64,000 nucleotides of DNA from Saccharopolyspora thermophila (GCF_014646075.1 NZ_BMMT01000009.1:124001-188000); one strand, 5' to 3'. Shown: positions 39,043 through 47,874, numbered from the stretch's first letter. Made by a program: numbers and translations. The notes: generated by a model from the letters alone, not told the origin.

Positions 39043-40209
39043 GTGGGCATTCCCGAACTGGTCGTGCTGGCGGTGGTGGTGCTGCTGGTGCTGGTTGTGG
39101 CGGTGAAATCGGTGCTGGTGGTGCCGCAGGCGCAGTCGGCGGTGATCGAGCGCCTCGGCAGGTTCCGCACGGTGGCCGAGCCGGGCCTGAACTTCCTGGT
39201 GCCGTTTCTGGACCGGGTGCGGGCCCGTATCGATCTGCGTGAGCAGGTGGTGTCGTTCCCGCCGCAGCCGGTGATCACCCAGGACAACCTGACGGTGTCC
39301 ATCGACACCGTGGTGTATTTCCAGGTCACCGACTCCCGGTCGGCGGTGTATGAGATCTCCAACTACATCGTCGCGGTGGAGCAGCTGACCACCACGACCC
39401 TGCGCAACGTGGTGGGCGCGATGAGCCTGGAGGAGACGCTGACCTCCCGCGACGCGATCAACACCCAGCTGCGTGGGGTGCTGGACCAGGAGACCGGGCG
39501 GTGGGGCATCCGCGTGGCGCGGGTGGAGCTGAAGGCCATCGACCCGCCGCCGTCCATTCAGGACTCGATGGAGAAGCAGATGCGCGCCGACCGGGAGAAG
39601 CGCGCGATGATCCTCAACGCCGAGGGGCAGCGGGAGTCGGCGATCAAGACCGCCGAGGGGCAGAAGCAGGCCGCGATCCTGGCCGCGGAAGGGCAGAAGC
39701 AGGCGGCCATCCTCGCCGCGGAGGCCGACCGGCAGTCCAGCATCCTTCGGGCGCAGGGCGAGCGGGCCAGCCGCTATCTGCAGGCGCAGGGCCAGGCCAA
39801 GGCGATCGAGAAGGTCTTCGCCGCGGTCAAGCGCGCCAGGCCGACCCCGGAGCTGTTGGCCTACCAGTACCTGCAGACGCTGCCGCAGATGGCGCAGGGC
39901 GACGCGAACAAGGTGTGGGTGGTGCCCAGCGACTTCGGCAAGGCGCTGGAGGGCTTCGCGCGGATGCTCGGCGAGCCCGGCGAGGACGGTGTGTTCCGTT
40001 ACGAGCCGCCGCAGGAGGAGCCGCCGGCCGCCGCGCCGGAGGATGAGGAGGAGTCGGTCAGGTCCTGGTTCGACACCTCGACCACGCCGGAGGTCGCCGA
40101 GGCGGTGCGGGCCGCCGAGGCGGTGGCTCGCAAGGAGGTTCCGGGCCCGAACGTCGGGATGAACCCGGCGTCGCTGGCTGAACCACCAAGGCCCGACCGG
40201 CCCGAGTAG
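39043..40209 (+). CDS. SPFH/Band 7 (stomatin-like, QmcA-type) membrane scaffold protein
   Basis: 388 residues. One N-terminal membrane anchor (LVVLAVVVLLVLVVAVKSV), the SPFH domain (PQAQSAVIERLGRFRTV, EPGLNFLVPF, YFQVTDSRSAVYE), then an Ala/Glu/Gln-rich coiled coil with near-repeats of AEGQKQAAILAAEGQKQAAI (about 208-235), and an acidic proline-rich tail. Such proteins form membrane microdomains with NfeD partners. GTG 39043 sits behind AAGGAG. Equivalent to Rv1488 by position. Confidence 0.94.
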   Translation: MGIPELVVLAVVVLLVLVVAVKSVLVVPQAQSAVIERLGRFRTVAEPGLNFLVPFLDRVRARIDLREQVVSFPPQPVITQDNLTVSIDTVVYFQVTDSRSAVYEISNYIVAVEQLTTTTLRNVVGAMSLEETLTSRDAINTQLRGVLDQETGRWGIRVARVELKAIDPPPSIQDSMEKQMRADREKRAMILNAEGQRESAIKTAEGQKQAAILAAEGQKQAAILAAEADRQSSILRAQGERASRYLQAQGQAKAIEKVFAAVKRARPTPELLAYQYLQTLPQMAQGDANKVWVVPSDFGKALEGFARMLGEPGEDGVFRYEPPQEEPPAAAPEDEEESVRSWFDTSTTPEVAEAVRAAEAVARKEVPGPNVGMNPASLAEPPRPDRPE

Positions 40210-40218
40210 GCACTGTCG

Positions 40219-40259
40219 CGGCCAGGGGGTGCTGACGATGAGTCACCACCCCCTGGCCG
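40219..40259. terminator. Strong bidirectional hairpin between SPFH and GntR genes
   Basis: A 13-bp perfect stem, CGGCCAGGGGGTG (40219-40231) with its complement (40247-40259), continues after one mismatch as TGAC/GTCA around a 5-base loop. It separates the conserved backbone from the catabolic region. Confidence 0.85.
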
Positions 40260-40270
40260 GCGTTGGGGGC

Positions 40271-40963
40271 TCAGGTTCCGGCCGCGGGGTCGAGGTAGGG
40301 GCCCCCGGCCACGCCGAGGGCGCGGACCGTGCCGAGGAGGTGTTCGCGCAGCCGCGTCTTGGCCAGCTCGGCGTCGCCGTCGCGGATCGCTTGGGCGAGC
40401 TGGGTGTGCTGGTGGGTGATGCGGGGCCGGGCGGCGTGGGTGCGGGCGGTGGCGGTGATGCGCATCTGCTTGTCGCGCAGGGCGTTGTAGAGGTCGGCCA
40501 CCACCGGGTTGCCCGCGGCGGCGACGAGGGTGGCGTGGAAGGCGCGGTCTGCCTCGTGCATGTCGGCGTCGCTGAGGCCGGTGGCGTCGCAGGCCGGGTG
40601 CGCGGCCAGTTCGGTGCCGACGGCGGTCATCACCTCGGCGCCCTGCGCGGCCAGTTTGTCGATGGCGAAGGTCTCCAGGGCCAGGCGGGCCTCGACCACC
40701 GCCCGCGCCTCGGTCGGTGTGACGGGGACGACGAGCGCGCCTCGTTTCGGGTACAGCCGCAGGAACCCCTCGGTCTGCAGCCGGAGGAAGGCTTCCCGCA
40801 CCGGGGTTCGTGACATCTGCAGCGCGCTGGCCACCTCGCCTTCGGACAGCAGGTCGCCGTCGGGGTATCGGCCGTCCAGCAGGCCGGCTTTGACGTACTG
40901 GTAGGCGCGGTCGGCGGCGGGTGTGGCGGGGGACGCGGTTGGGCGTGGTGTTGCGCTCGACAC
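40271..40963 (-). CDS. GntR-family (FadR/FCD) transcriptional regulator 1
   Basis: 230 residues. The winged helix (LLDGRYPDGDLLSEGEVASA, SRTPVREAFLRLQTEGFL) and the FCD ligand domain are clear; the acid and histidines that bind metal in FCD proteins are in ADMHEADRAFHATLV and TRLREHLLG. It is divergent from the MFS transporter gene, and a 27-bp palindrome lies between. It most likely represses the transporter in the absence of a small organic acid. Confidence 0.93.
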   Translation of the reverse strand: MSSATPRPTASPATPAADRAYQYVKAGLLDGRYPDGDLLSEGEVASALQMSRTPVREAFLRLQTEGFLRLYPKRGALVVPVTPTEARAVVEARLALETFAIDKLAAQGAEVMTAVGTELAAHPACDATGLSDADMHEADRAFHATLVAAAGNPVVADLYNALRDKQMRITATARTHAARPRITHQHTQLAQAIRDGDAELAKTRLREHLLGTVRALGVAGGPYLDPAAGT

Positions 40964-40984
40964 GAGGGCATCGTACTTCCACCC

Positions 40985-41011
40985 ATCTTGTATCTAAGAT
41001 AGATACAAGAT
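40985..41011. promoter_or_regulatory. Perfect 11-5-11 palindromic operator between GntR 1 and MFS
   Basis: ATCTTGTATCT (40985-40995), spacer AAGAT, AGATACAAGAT (41001-41011). The TTGTAT...ATACAA arms are typical of FadR-subfamily GntR operators. A -10-like TAAGAT (40995-41000) lies inside. It is 22 bases from the GntR start and 24 from the MFS start, so one bound dimer could control both. Confidence 0.85.
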
Positions 41012-41034
41012 TGTGTGGGAGGGGTCTGAAGAAC

Positions 41035-42276
41035 GTGTCCGCGACGGTGTTGACCGACGCGCGACCGGATCGGCGACACCGCATGGCGTGGCTGATCTGG
41101 GGCGTCGGCGCCCTCTGCTACTGCACCGCGATGTTCCACCGCGCCGGCCTCGGCGTGGCCGCACCCGAGGCGATCCAGCGCTTCGGTGCCGGGCCGGCGG
41201 TGCTGTCGCTGTTCTCCGCGCTGCAACTGGGCGTCTACCTGGCGCTGCAGGTGCCCTCGGGGCTGCTGGCCGACCGGCTGGGCCCCCGCAAGGTGATCAC
41301 CGGCGGCATGGCGGCACTGGCGGCGGGCTCGGCGGTGTTCGCGCTCAGCGGCTCGATCCTCGGCGGCATCGCCGGGCGGATGCTCATCGGCTTCGGCGAC
41401 GCCTTCATGTTCACCAACGTGCTGCGGCTGGCCGCGCACTGGTTCCCGCCGCACCGCTACGGCCGGGTCGCGGCGATCACCGGGCTCGCCGGCGGGCTCG
41501 GCCAAGTCGCTTCCACACTGCCGCTCGGCCTCGCCCTGCACGGGCTTGGATGGGTCCCGACGTTCGTGGGCGCGGCGGTGCTGACCGGGGCGCTGGCGGT
41601 CCTGGCCGCGGTGGTGATCCGCGACCGGGCCGAGCCGGCCGAACCCGCCGCGCAGCCGCGCGAGCCGATCGGCCGCACGCTGCGCCACGTGACCGCCCAG
41701 CGCGGCACCCGGCACGCCTTCTGGGTGCACTTCGTGCTGATGGCGCAGTTCCTGGCGATGACCACGTTGTGGGGCGGGCCGTGGCTGACCGCCGCGCAGG
41801 GCCGCGGCACGACCGAGGTCGGTTCGCTGCTGCTGGTCAGCGTGGTGGGCTTCATCGCCGGATCGTGGTTTGCCGGGCAGTACGTGGCCGGGCGGCCGCT
41901 GCGGCGCGATCGCTACACGCTGGGTCTGTCGGCGGCTGTGGTGGCGGTGTGGGCGCTGCTGGTCGGCTGGCCAGGGATGCTGCCAACACCGGTGCTGGTG
42001 GTGGCGCTGGTCGTCATCGGCGCCGGCGGCGGGGGCGCGATGCTGGCCTTCGACGCGGCACGGCTGGCCAACGCCGAGCACCGCTCCGGGACCGCCTCGG
42101 GCGTGGTGAACATGGGCGGGTTCACCGCGGCGGTGCTGATCCAGCTGCTGGTCGGTGGGGTGCTGCAGGCGGTCGCGTTTCTGCCCGCGGCGCTGGCCTA
42201 CCGGTGGGCGTTCGCGCCGGTTCTGATGCTGCTGGTGGCGGGCGTGCTGGCCCAGTGGCGGCTACGGCAGCGGTGA
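41035..42276 (+). CDS. Major facilitator superfamily transporter
   Basis: About 413 residues with twelve membrane segments. The loop 2-3 motif GLLADRLGPRKVI is the MFS signature, and GRMLIGFGDAFMFTNVLRLA resembles the conserved segment of organic-anion/sugar-phosphate symporters. The GTG start at 41035 has GGGAGGGG upstream. Controlled, by position, by GntR 1. It may import the compound degraded by the enzymes that follow, but the aldehyde-dehydrogenase-like gene downstream is 106 bases away and the link is inference. Confidence 0.9.
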   Translation: MSATVLTDARPDRRHRMAWLIWGVGALCYCTAMFHRAGLGVAAPEAIQRFGAGPAVLSLFSALQLGVYLALQVPSGLLADRLGPRKVITGGMAALAAGSAVFALSGSILGGIAGRMLIGFGDAFMFTNVLRLAAHWFPPHRYGRVAAITGLAGGLGQVASTLPLGLALHGLGWVPTFVGAAVLTGALAVLAAVVIRDRAEPAEPAAQPREPIGRTLRHVTAQRGTRHAFWVHFVLMAQFLAMTTLWGGPWLTAAQGRGTTEVGSLLLVSVVGFIAGSWFAGQYVAGRPLRRDRYTLGLSAAVVAVWALLVGWPGMLPTPVLVVALVVIGAGGGGAMLAFDAARLANAEHRSGTASGVVNMGGFTAAVLIQLLVGGVLQAVAFLPAALAYRWAFAPVLMLLVAGVLAQWRLRQR

Positions 42277-42382
42277 GCTCGCCCGGCCAGCCGCCGTCAC
42301 CGCCGGGCCGGTCGGGATAGGGTCGACTGACGCAAGGCGGCACCCGACCGGCCGGCGGCCGGCCCAGCGAGGGAGGTTCTCG

Positions 42383-43822
42383 GTGACCACGGCGCTGCAA
42401 CTGCACAACTTCGTCGGCGGCGAACGCACCGGCACCCTGGCCGGGGAGACCCTGCCGCTGGTGGACCCGAGCACCGGTGAGCAGTACGGGACCTCGCCGC
42501 TGACGCGGTGGATGGACGTCGACGCCGCGATGGAGGTGGCCTCCTCAGCGTTTGAGACGTGGTCGCAGACCACGCCGCGGCAACGGCAGCGGGTGCTGCT
42601 CGACGTCGCCGACGCGGTCGAGCAGCGAGCCGAGGAGCTGGTGGCCGCCGAGTGCCGCAACACGGGCAAGCCATGGTCGGTGGTGCGCGACGACGAGCTG
42701 CCGATGGCGGTAGATCTGATCCGGTTCTACGCCGGAGCCGCGCGGGTGCAGGAGGACGGGGCCGGCGGCGAGTACCAGCAGGGGCACACGTCGTTCTCGC
42801 GGCGGGAACCGATCGGGGTGTGCGCGCAGGTGACGTCATGGACACATCCGCTGCTCCTGGCGGCGGCGAAGGTCGCCCCGGCGCTGGCGGCGGGCAACGC
42901 GGTGGTGCTCAAACCGGCCGAGACGACCCCGGTGAGCACGGCGTTGCTGGTGGAGATCGCCGGGGAGTTCCTGCCGGCGGGAGTGTTGAACCTGATCTGC
43001 GGGGACCGCGACAGCGGGCGCGCGATGGTGGCACACGAGGTGCCGGGGATGTTCTCGATCACCGGGACCGTGCGCTCCGGGATGGAGGTGGCCGGGTCAG
43101 CGGCGGCCGACCTCAAGCGGGTGCACCTGCAGTTGGGGGGCAAGGCACCGGCGGTGGTGTTCGACGACGCCGACGTGCCGCGGGCGGCGCGGCGGATCGC
43201 GGCGGCGGCGTTCGGCAACGCAGGACAGAGCTGCACGGCGGCCAGCCGGGTGCTGGCGGGGCCGGGCGTGTTCGACGAGGTCGTGGCGGCGCTGGCCGAG
43301 TGGGCGGTGGCGATGCGACCAGGCCCGCCGCAGGACCCGGACGCGGCGTTCGGGCCGTTGAACAGCCAGGGACAGTTGGAGATCGTGCAGGCCCACCTGG
43401 AGCGGTTGCCCGAGCACGCGCAGATCGTGGCCGGCGGGCAACGCAAAGGCGAACGCGGGTACTTCCACGAGGCGACGGTGGTCGCGGGGGTGTCGCAGGA
43501 GGACGAGCTGGTGCAGAACGAGGTGCTGGGGCCGGTGGTGACGGTGCAGCGCTTCGGCAGCGAGGACGAGGCGGTGGAGCTGGCCAACGGAGTCCGCTAT
43601 GGGCTGGTGGCCAGCGTGTGGACCCGGGACCACGCGCGGGCGATGCGGATGTCGCGGCGATTGCAGGCGGGCACGGTGTGGATCAACACCCATCACCCGC
43701 TGGCGGCGGAGATGCCACACAGCGGTTTCAAGCACTCGGCGTCGGCGCGGGACTTCGGGCGCTACGGCCTGGAGGAGTACAGCCGCATCAAGCACGTGAT
43801 GACCGCGTGGGACCAGCAGTAA
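42383..43822 (+). CDS. Aldehyde-dehydrogenase-fold protein with altered catalytic residues
   Basis: 479 residues, aligned along its whole length with the betaine/gamma-aminobutyraldehyde dehydrogenase group. The nucleophile is present (C284, GNAGQSCTAASR). But the oxyanion asparagine of the WNxP motif is changed (W153-T-H-P156), and the general-base glutamate of ELGGK is glutamine (Q250, HLQLGGKAP). The FTGS motif reads ITGT. It may be a dehydrogenase with unusual chemistry, a thioester- or binding-only protein, or inactive. GTG 42383 follows GAGGGAGG. It ends at a hairpin against the amidase gene. Confidence 0.88.
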   Translation: MTTALQLHNFVGGERTGTLAGETLPLVDPSTGEQYGTSPLTRWMDVDAAMEVASSAFETWSQTTPRQRQRVLLDVADAVEQRAEELVAAECRNTGKPWSVVRDDELPMAVDLIRFYAGAARVQEDGAGGEYQQGHTSFSRREPIGVCAQVTSWTHPLLLAAAKVAPALAAGNAVVLKPAETTPVSTALLVEIAGEFLPAGVLNLICGDRDSGRAMVAHEVPGMFSITGTVRSGMEVAGSAAADLKRVHLQLGGKAPAVVFDDADVPRAARRIAAAAFGNAGQSCTAASRVLAGPGVFDEVVAALAEWAVAMRPGPPQDPDAAFGPLNSQGQLEIVQAHLERLPEHAQIVAGGQRKGERGYFHEATVVAGVSQEDELVQNEVLGPVVTVQRFGSEDEAVELANGVRYGLVASVWTRDHARAMRMSRRLQAGTVWINTHHPLAAEMPHSGFKHSASARDFGRYGLEEYSRIKHVMTAWDQQ

Positions 43823-43830
43823 CCCCGCAC

Positions 43831-43854
43831 GCCGGGTGCCTGGCCACACCCGGC
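43831..43854. terminator. Hairpin between the aldehyde-dehydrogenase-like and amidase genes
   Basis: GCCGGGTG (43831-43838) pairs with CACCCGGC (43847-43854) around an 8-base loop, between convergent stops. Confidence 0.65.
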
Positions 43855-43905
43855 ACCGCAGGCCACCCGCCACGACGCCCGCCAGCGTCCAGCAGTCGCA
43901 GAGCG

Positions 43906-45318
43906 TCACGCGGCGGGGTGGTGGGTGCGGGGCCAGGGCCGGGCCTGTTCGTAGGCGCGGGCGGCGCGCAGGACCAAAGCGTCGGCGTGGCGCGGGCCCA
44001 CGATCTGCAGGCCGATCGGCAAGCCCGCACTGGTGTGTCCACACGGGACGCTGGCGGCGGGTTGCTGGGTCATGTTGAATGGATAGGTCAACGGGGTCCA
44101 GCTCGTCCACCGCGGGTGCGCTGACCCGGCGGGCACCTCGCGGCCGGCTTCGAACGCGGGGATGGGCACCGTGGCGGTCAGCAACACATCGTGGGTCTGG
44201 TGGAAGGCGCCCATGCGCTGACCAAGCAGCATGCGGGTGTTGGTGGCCTCCAGATAGTCCTGGGCGGAGTAGGTCAGGCCCTGCTCGCAGATCTCACGCA
44301 GGCCGGGGTCGAGTTGTGCACGCTGGCCGGCGGTGAGGTGCTCGGTGGACTTCGCGGCGCCGGCGAACCACAGCACGTGGAAGTCCTCGACCGGGTCGGC
44401 GAAACCGGGATCGGCGTGTTCCACGACCGCACCGAGCGATTCGAAGACCTCCGCGGCGGCGGTGACGGCAGCGGCCACCTCCGGGTCAACGGGGATGCCG
44501 AAACCGAGATCGACACTGACGGCGATGCGCAGGCCGCGCACACCGGAGTCCAGACCCTCGCAGAACGACGCCGCCGGTGGTTGTAGCGCCGACCAGTCAC
44601 GCACGTCCGGTTCGCACAGCACGTCCAGCAGCAGCGCGGTGTCGGTGACGGTGGTGGTCATCGGCCCGGCGTGAGCGAGGGTGCCGTAGGGGCTGGCCGG
44701 AAAGTGCGGGATACGGCCGTAGGTGGGTTTGAGCGCGACGATGCCGCAGAAGGCCGCGGGGATACGCACCGATCCGCCGCCGTCGGTGCCGATCGCCAGC
44801 GGGGCCATGCCCGCGGCGAGCGCCGCTGCCGCGCCGCCACTGGAACCGCCCGCGGTGCGCGCGGTGTCCCAGGGGTTGCGGGTGATGCCGTGCAGCGGAC
44901 TGTCGGTGACACCTTTCCAGGCCAGCTCCGGGGTGGTGGTCTTGCCGACGAACACGGCGTTGTGCTCACGCAGGCGAGCCACGGCGGGAGCGTCGACACT
45001 CCACTGCTGGTGGGGGTTGATGGTGCGGGAGCCGCGCAGGGTCGGCCAGCCGGCGGTGAGGAAGATGTCCTTGATCGAGACCGGCACGCCGTCCAGCCGC
45101 CCGGCGGGCTGGCCGCGGTGCCAGCGTTGTTCGGACTGGCGGGCCTGCCGCAGCGCCCGGTCGGCGTCGATGAGACAGAACGCGTTGAGGGCGGGGTCGG
45201 CCTCGGTGATGCGCCGCAGGGTCGCCTCGGTGGCCTCCACCGGGGACAGCTCGCCGCGGGCGTAGGCGTCGAGCAGCTCGGTGGCGGTGAGATCGGCGGC
45301 GGTGCGTTCGGCTGGCAT
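43906..45318 (-). CDS. Amidase-signature family hydrolase
   Basis: 470 residues. The Ser-cisSer-Lys triad is visible: K83 (VSIKDIF), S159/S160 (GGSSGGAAAAL) and S183 (GTDGGGSVRIPAAF). It hydrolyses a carboxamide, releasing ammonia or an amine; the substrate is not predictable within this large family, and GatA can be set aside because no GatB or GatC is near. Its ATG directly follows the stop of the upstream 2-hydroxyacid dehydrogenase gene with no gap, so the two form one operon driven from 46.4 kb. Confidence 0.93.
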   Translation of the reverse strand: MPAERTAADLTATELLDAYARGELSPVEATEATLRRITEADPALNAFCLIDADRALRQARQSEQRWHRGQPAGRLDGVPVSIKDIFLTAGWPTLRGSRTINPHQQWSVDAPAVARLREHNAVFVGKTTTPELAWKGVTDSPLHGITRNPWDTARTAGGSSGGAAAALAAGMAPLAIGTDGGGSVRIPAAFCGIVALKPTYGRIPHFPASPYGTLAHAGPMTTTVTDTALLLDVLCEPDVRDWSALQPPAASFCEGLDSGVRGLRIAVSVDLGFGIPVDPEVAAAVTAAAEVFESLGAVVEHADPGFADPVEDFHVLWFAGAAKSTEHLTAGQRAQLDPGLREICEQGLTYSAQDYLEATNTRMLLGQRMGAFHQTHDVLLTATVPIPAFEAGREVPAGSAHPRWTSWTPLTYPFNMTQQPAASVPCGHTSAGLPIGLQIVGPRHADALVLRAARAYEQARPWPRTHHPAA

Positions 45319-46296
45319 TCAGTGCTCCGTTCCGCTGACGTATCCCCGGTGTTTGTCGACGACGTTGCGCAGCTCGGCGCCGCTGATGTAGGCGCGCAGG
45401 TTGGTCAGGAACACATCGACGAGTTCGTCGATCCAGCCGACGGTGTCACCGGACATGTGCGGGGAGACCAGCACACCGGGCAACTCCCACAGTGGTGAGG
45501 ACTCGGGCAGCGGTTCGGCTGGGAAAACGTCCAGCGCCGCGCCGGCCAGGTGCCCGGCACGCAGCGCGGCGACCAGGTCGGCTTCCACGACCAGTTCACC
45601 GCGGCCGACGTTGATCAGCCGGGCGTTCGGGCGGCAGCGGGCCAGCACGTCGGCATTGATCAGGCCCTTGGTCTGTTCGGTGAGCGGGGCGGCGAGCACG
45701 ACGTAGTCGAAGGCGCCGATGACGTGGGCAAGGTCGCTGGAGGCGTGCACGTCGCCGAAGTCGGGGTCGCCGCTGCGGGCGACGCGGCCGGCGCCGCAGA
45801 CACGCATCCCGGCGGCGGTGAGCTGGCGGGCGATGGCGCGGCCGATGGGGCCGGTGCCCACCACCAGGACGCTTGTGCCCTCGATGCGTTCGGTTTCCCG
45901 GTGGCGCCACTGCCTGCGGTCCTGCAGCCGCAGCGTGGTGTGCAGATCCTTGGCGAAGGCCAGCACGATGCCCAGGACGTATTCGGCCATGGGCCGGTCG
46001 AACACGCCGCGGGAGTTGGTGAGCACGACGGGGGAGTCGACCAGGGCGGGAAACAGCAGCCGGTCGACCCCGGCGCTGGCGGTGTGGATCCAGCGCAGCG
46101 CGTCGGCGTGCGGCCAGGCCGCGGCGATGGCGTCGGTGCGGAAGTCCCAGACGAACAGCACCTCAGCGCCGGGCAACGCGGTGGGCAGCTCCTCGGCGGT
46201 GGCCAGGCGCAGGTTGGCGTGATCCCCGATGCGGGTCACCGGCTCCGGCGCAGTGCCGCCATGCAGGGCGACAACGGTGGGCGTGCGGTTGATCAT
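45319..46296 (-). CDS. D-isomer-specific 2-hydroxyacid dehydrogenase
   Basis: 325 residues, NAD(P)H-dependent. The dinucleotide site is VVGTGPIGRAIARQL (147-152 core), and the catalytic set is R232 (NVGRGELV), E261 (DVFPAEPLP) and H280 (SPHMSGDT). It resembles the glyoxylate/hydroxypyruvate reductase branch. ATG 46296. First gene of the minus-strand operon, with the amidase; the promoter overlaps operator site 1. Confidence 0.93.
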   Translation of the reverse strand: MINRTPTVVALHGGTAPEPVTRIGDHANLRLATAEELPTALPGAEVLFVWDFRTDAIAAAWPHADALRWIHTASAGVDRLLFPALVDSPVVLTNSRGVFDRPMAEYVLGIVLAFAKDLHTTLRLQDRRQWRHRETERIEGTSVLVVGTGPIGRAIARQLTAAGMRVCGAGRVARSGDPDFGDVHASSDLAHVIGAFDYVVLAAPLTEQTKGLINADVLARCRPNARLINVGRGELVVEADLVAALRAGHLAGAALDVFPAEPLPESSPLWELPGVLVSPHMSGDTVGWIDELVDVFLTNLRAYISGAELRNVVDKHRGYVSGTEH

Positions 46297-46412
46297 GGGC
46301 CTGACCTTAGGGGCGGTGGGGGCGCGGGGCCGGGCAACGGTGATCGGTCGGCGTGCCGGTTAAAAGTGTGTTTCCCCCAGCCTGGCGGGGAAAACGTACT
46401 TAGCAGGGGGCA

Positions 46413-46452
46413 TTGACACGCTAGAAACCGTTCGTAGGATTGTCAACAATCC
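46413..46452. promoter_or_regulatory. Interleaved divergent promoters over GntR operator site 1
   Basis: Plus strand: -35 TTGACA (46413-46418), -10 TAGGAT (46435-46440), spacer 16, leading to DUF3830. Minus strand: -35 TTGACA (46446-46441), -10 TAGCGT (46423-46418), spacer 17, leading to the 2-hydroxyacid dehydrogenase. The palindrome GGATTGT-CA-ACAATCC (46437-46452) covers the plus -10 and the minus -35, so one bound repressor would close both. Confidence 0.8.
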
Positions 46453-46551
46453 ACGGGTACCCTCGGCGGACGAGGTGACTCCTGGCCCTGGCGCCAGGAC
46501 CGGAGGAGATCAACCAGCTTTCCCCACTCCTTGCGAACGGAAAAGATCACG

Positions 46552-47046
46552 ATGCCCAGGTACCTGTCGATCACGCTGGAAAAGCGCGGCGTGTCGTGCG
46601 TGGCCGAGCTGCTGGACAAGGACGCGCCGCGGACCTGCGAGGCGGTGTGGCAGGCGCTGCCGCTGGTCGGGCCGGTGCACCACGCGAAGTACGCGCGCAA
46701 CGAGATCTACACGATGGTGCCGCGGTTCGCGGTGGACGAGCCCGGCCAGGAGAACCCGACGGTCACCCCGATCCCCGGTGACGTCGTGTACTTCTCCTTC
46801 GACGGCGGCATGCTCGACCGCGCGTTCAAGGAGGAGAAGAACATCCACCAGCTGCCCGGTGTGATCGACCTGGCCCTCTTCTACGGCCGCAACAACCTGC
46901 TGCTCAACGGCGACGTGGGCTGGGTGCCGGGCAACGTCTACGCCACCATCGTGGAGGGGCTGGACCGGATGGCCGAGGCGGGCAACGACGTCTGGCGGTC
47001 CGGCAGCGTCGGCGAGACCCTCCGCTACGAACGCCACGAGGGCTGA
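46552..47046 (+). CDS. DUF3830 family protein
   Basis: 164 residues of a family of unknown function; a cyclophilin-like beta fold has been assigned to a member, from memory. Conserved-looking stretches are VWQALPLVGPVHHAKYA, ARNEIYTMVPRF and PGDVVYFSFDG. No catalytic motif can be named. ATG 46552 is preceded by GGAAAAG. It is the first gene of a two-gene operon with a maleate-isomerase-like protein. Confidence 0.85.
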   Translation: MPRYLSITLEKRGVSCVAELLDKDAPRTCEAVWQALPLVGPVHHAKYARNEIYTMVPRFAVDEPGQENPTVTPIPGDVVYFSFDGGMLDRAFKEEKNIHQLPGVIDLALFYGRNNLLLNGDVGWVPGNVYATIVEGLDRMAEAGNDVWRSGSVGETLRYERHEG

Positions 47047-47057
47047 CGGGGGAGACC

Positions 47058-47816
47058 ATGCCGCCTGACTTCCTCGGGGCGGTATCGGGCCCAAACCCGC
47101 AGCGCGGCGTGGGGGTGATCGCTCCGTTTGACCTGGCGTTGGACCGCGAGCTGTGGCGGTGGACTCCGCCGGAGGTGTCGCTGTATCTGACGCGCACGGC
47201 GTTCGTGCCGGTGCCGGTAACCGTCGAGCAGGCCCACCTGGTCTCCGACGAGGCAGCGGTGCACGGTGCGACACGCGACCTGCTGGTACCCGAACCGGAG
47301 GTGGTGGCCTACGCCTGCACCTCCGGCAGCTTCGTCAACGGCGCGACCGGTGAGCGTGCGCTGGTGGAGGTGATGGTGCAGGCGGGGGCACCCGCGGCGG
47401 TGACGACCTCGGGTGCGCTGGTGCAGGCGTTGCGGACACTGGGCGTGGGCCGCATCGCGATCGCCACACCGTACGTGGCGGCCATGACCGAGCGGCTGCA
47501 GGGCTTTCTCGACGAGCACGGGGTCGAGGTGGTCACCAGCGTGGGGCTGGGGCTGCTGGGCCAGATCTGGAAGGTCAGCTACCGGCAGGTGGTCGACATC
47601 GTGCGCTCGGCGGACCGGCCGGAGGCCGAGGCGATGTTCATCAGCTGCACGAACCTGCCCACCTACGACATCATCGGGCCGCTGGAGAAGGAGCTGGGCA
47701 AGCCGGTGCTGACGGCCAACCAGGTCACCATCTGGGCGGCGCTCCGCGTGATGGGGCTGCAGGCGGTGGCCCCGGAACAGCGGTTGATGCAGGTCGTCGA
47801 CGCGCCGGCCGCATGA
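47058..47816 (+). CDS. Maleate isomerase/arylmalonate decarboxylase/Asp-Glu racemase family protein, two-cysteine type
   Basis: 252 residues. Both catalytic cysteines of the superfamily are present: C87 (YACTSGSF) and C197 (ISCTNLPTYDII). LGKPVLTANQVTIWAALR is the typical C-terminal signature. Maleate cis-trans isomerase, Asp/Glu and hydantoin racemases and arylmalonate decarboxylase share this fold; the two-cysteine form favours an isomerase or racemase. It starts 11 bases after DUF3830. Confidence 0.9.
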   Translation: MPPDFLGAVSGPNPQRGVGVIAPFDLALDRELWRWTPPEVSLYLTRTAFVPVPVTVEQAHLVSDEAAVHGATRDLLVPEPEVVAYACTSGSFVNGATGERALVEVMVQAGAPAAVTTSGALVQALRTLGVGRIAIATPYVAAMTERLQGFLDEHGVEVVTSVGLGLLGQIWKVSYRQVVDIVRSADRPEAEAMFISCTNLPTYDIIGPLEKELGKPVLTANQVTIWAALRVMGLQAVAPEQRLMQVVDAPAA

Positions 47817-47862
47817 CGATCCCACCCAGCACCAACCAGACCCCCGCGACCGTTACGGTAAC

Positions 47863-47874
47863 ATTGTCAACAAT
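47863..47874. promoter_or_regulatory. GntR operator site 2 (ATTGTCAACAAT)
   Basis: An exact copy of the 12-base core, 102 bases before the next gene. Just upstream is another small palindrome, GTTAC-G-GTAAC (47852-47862). It would control the second isomerase-like gene and the GntR 2 gene, giving autoregulation. Confidence 0.8.
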
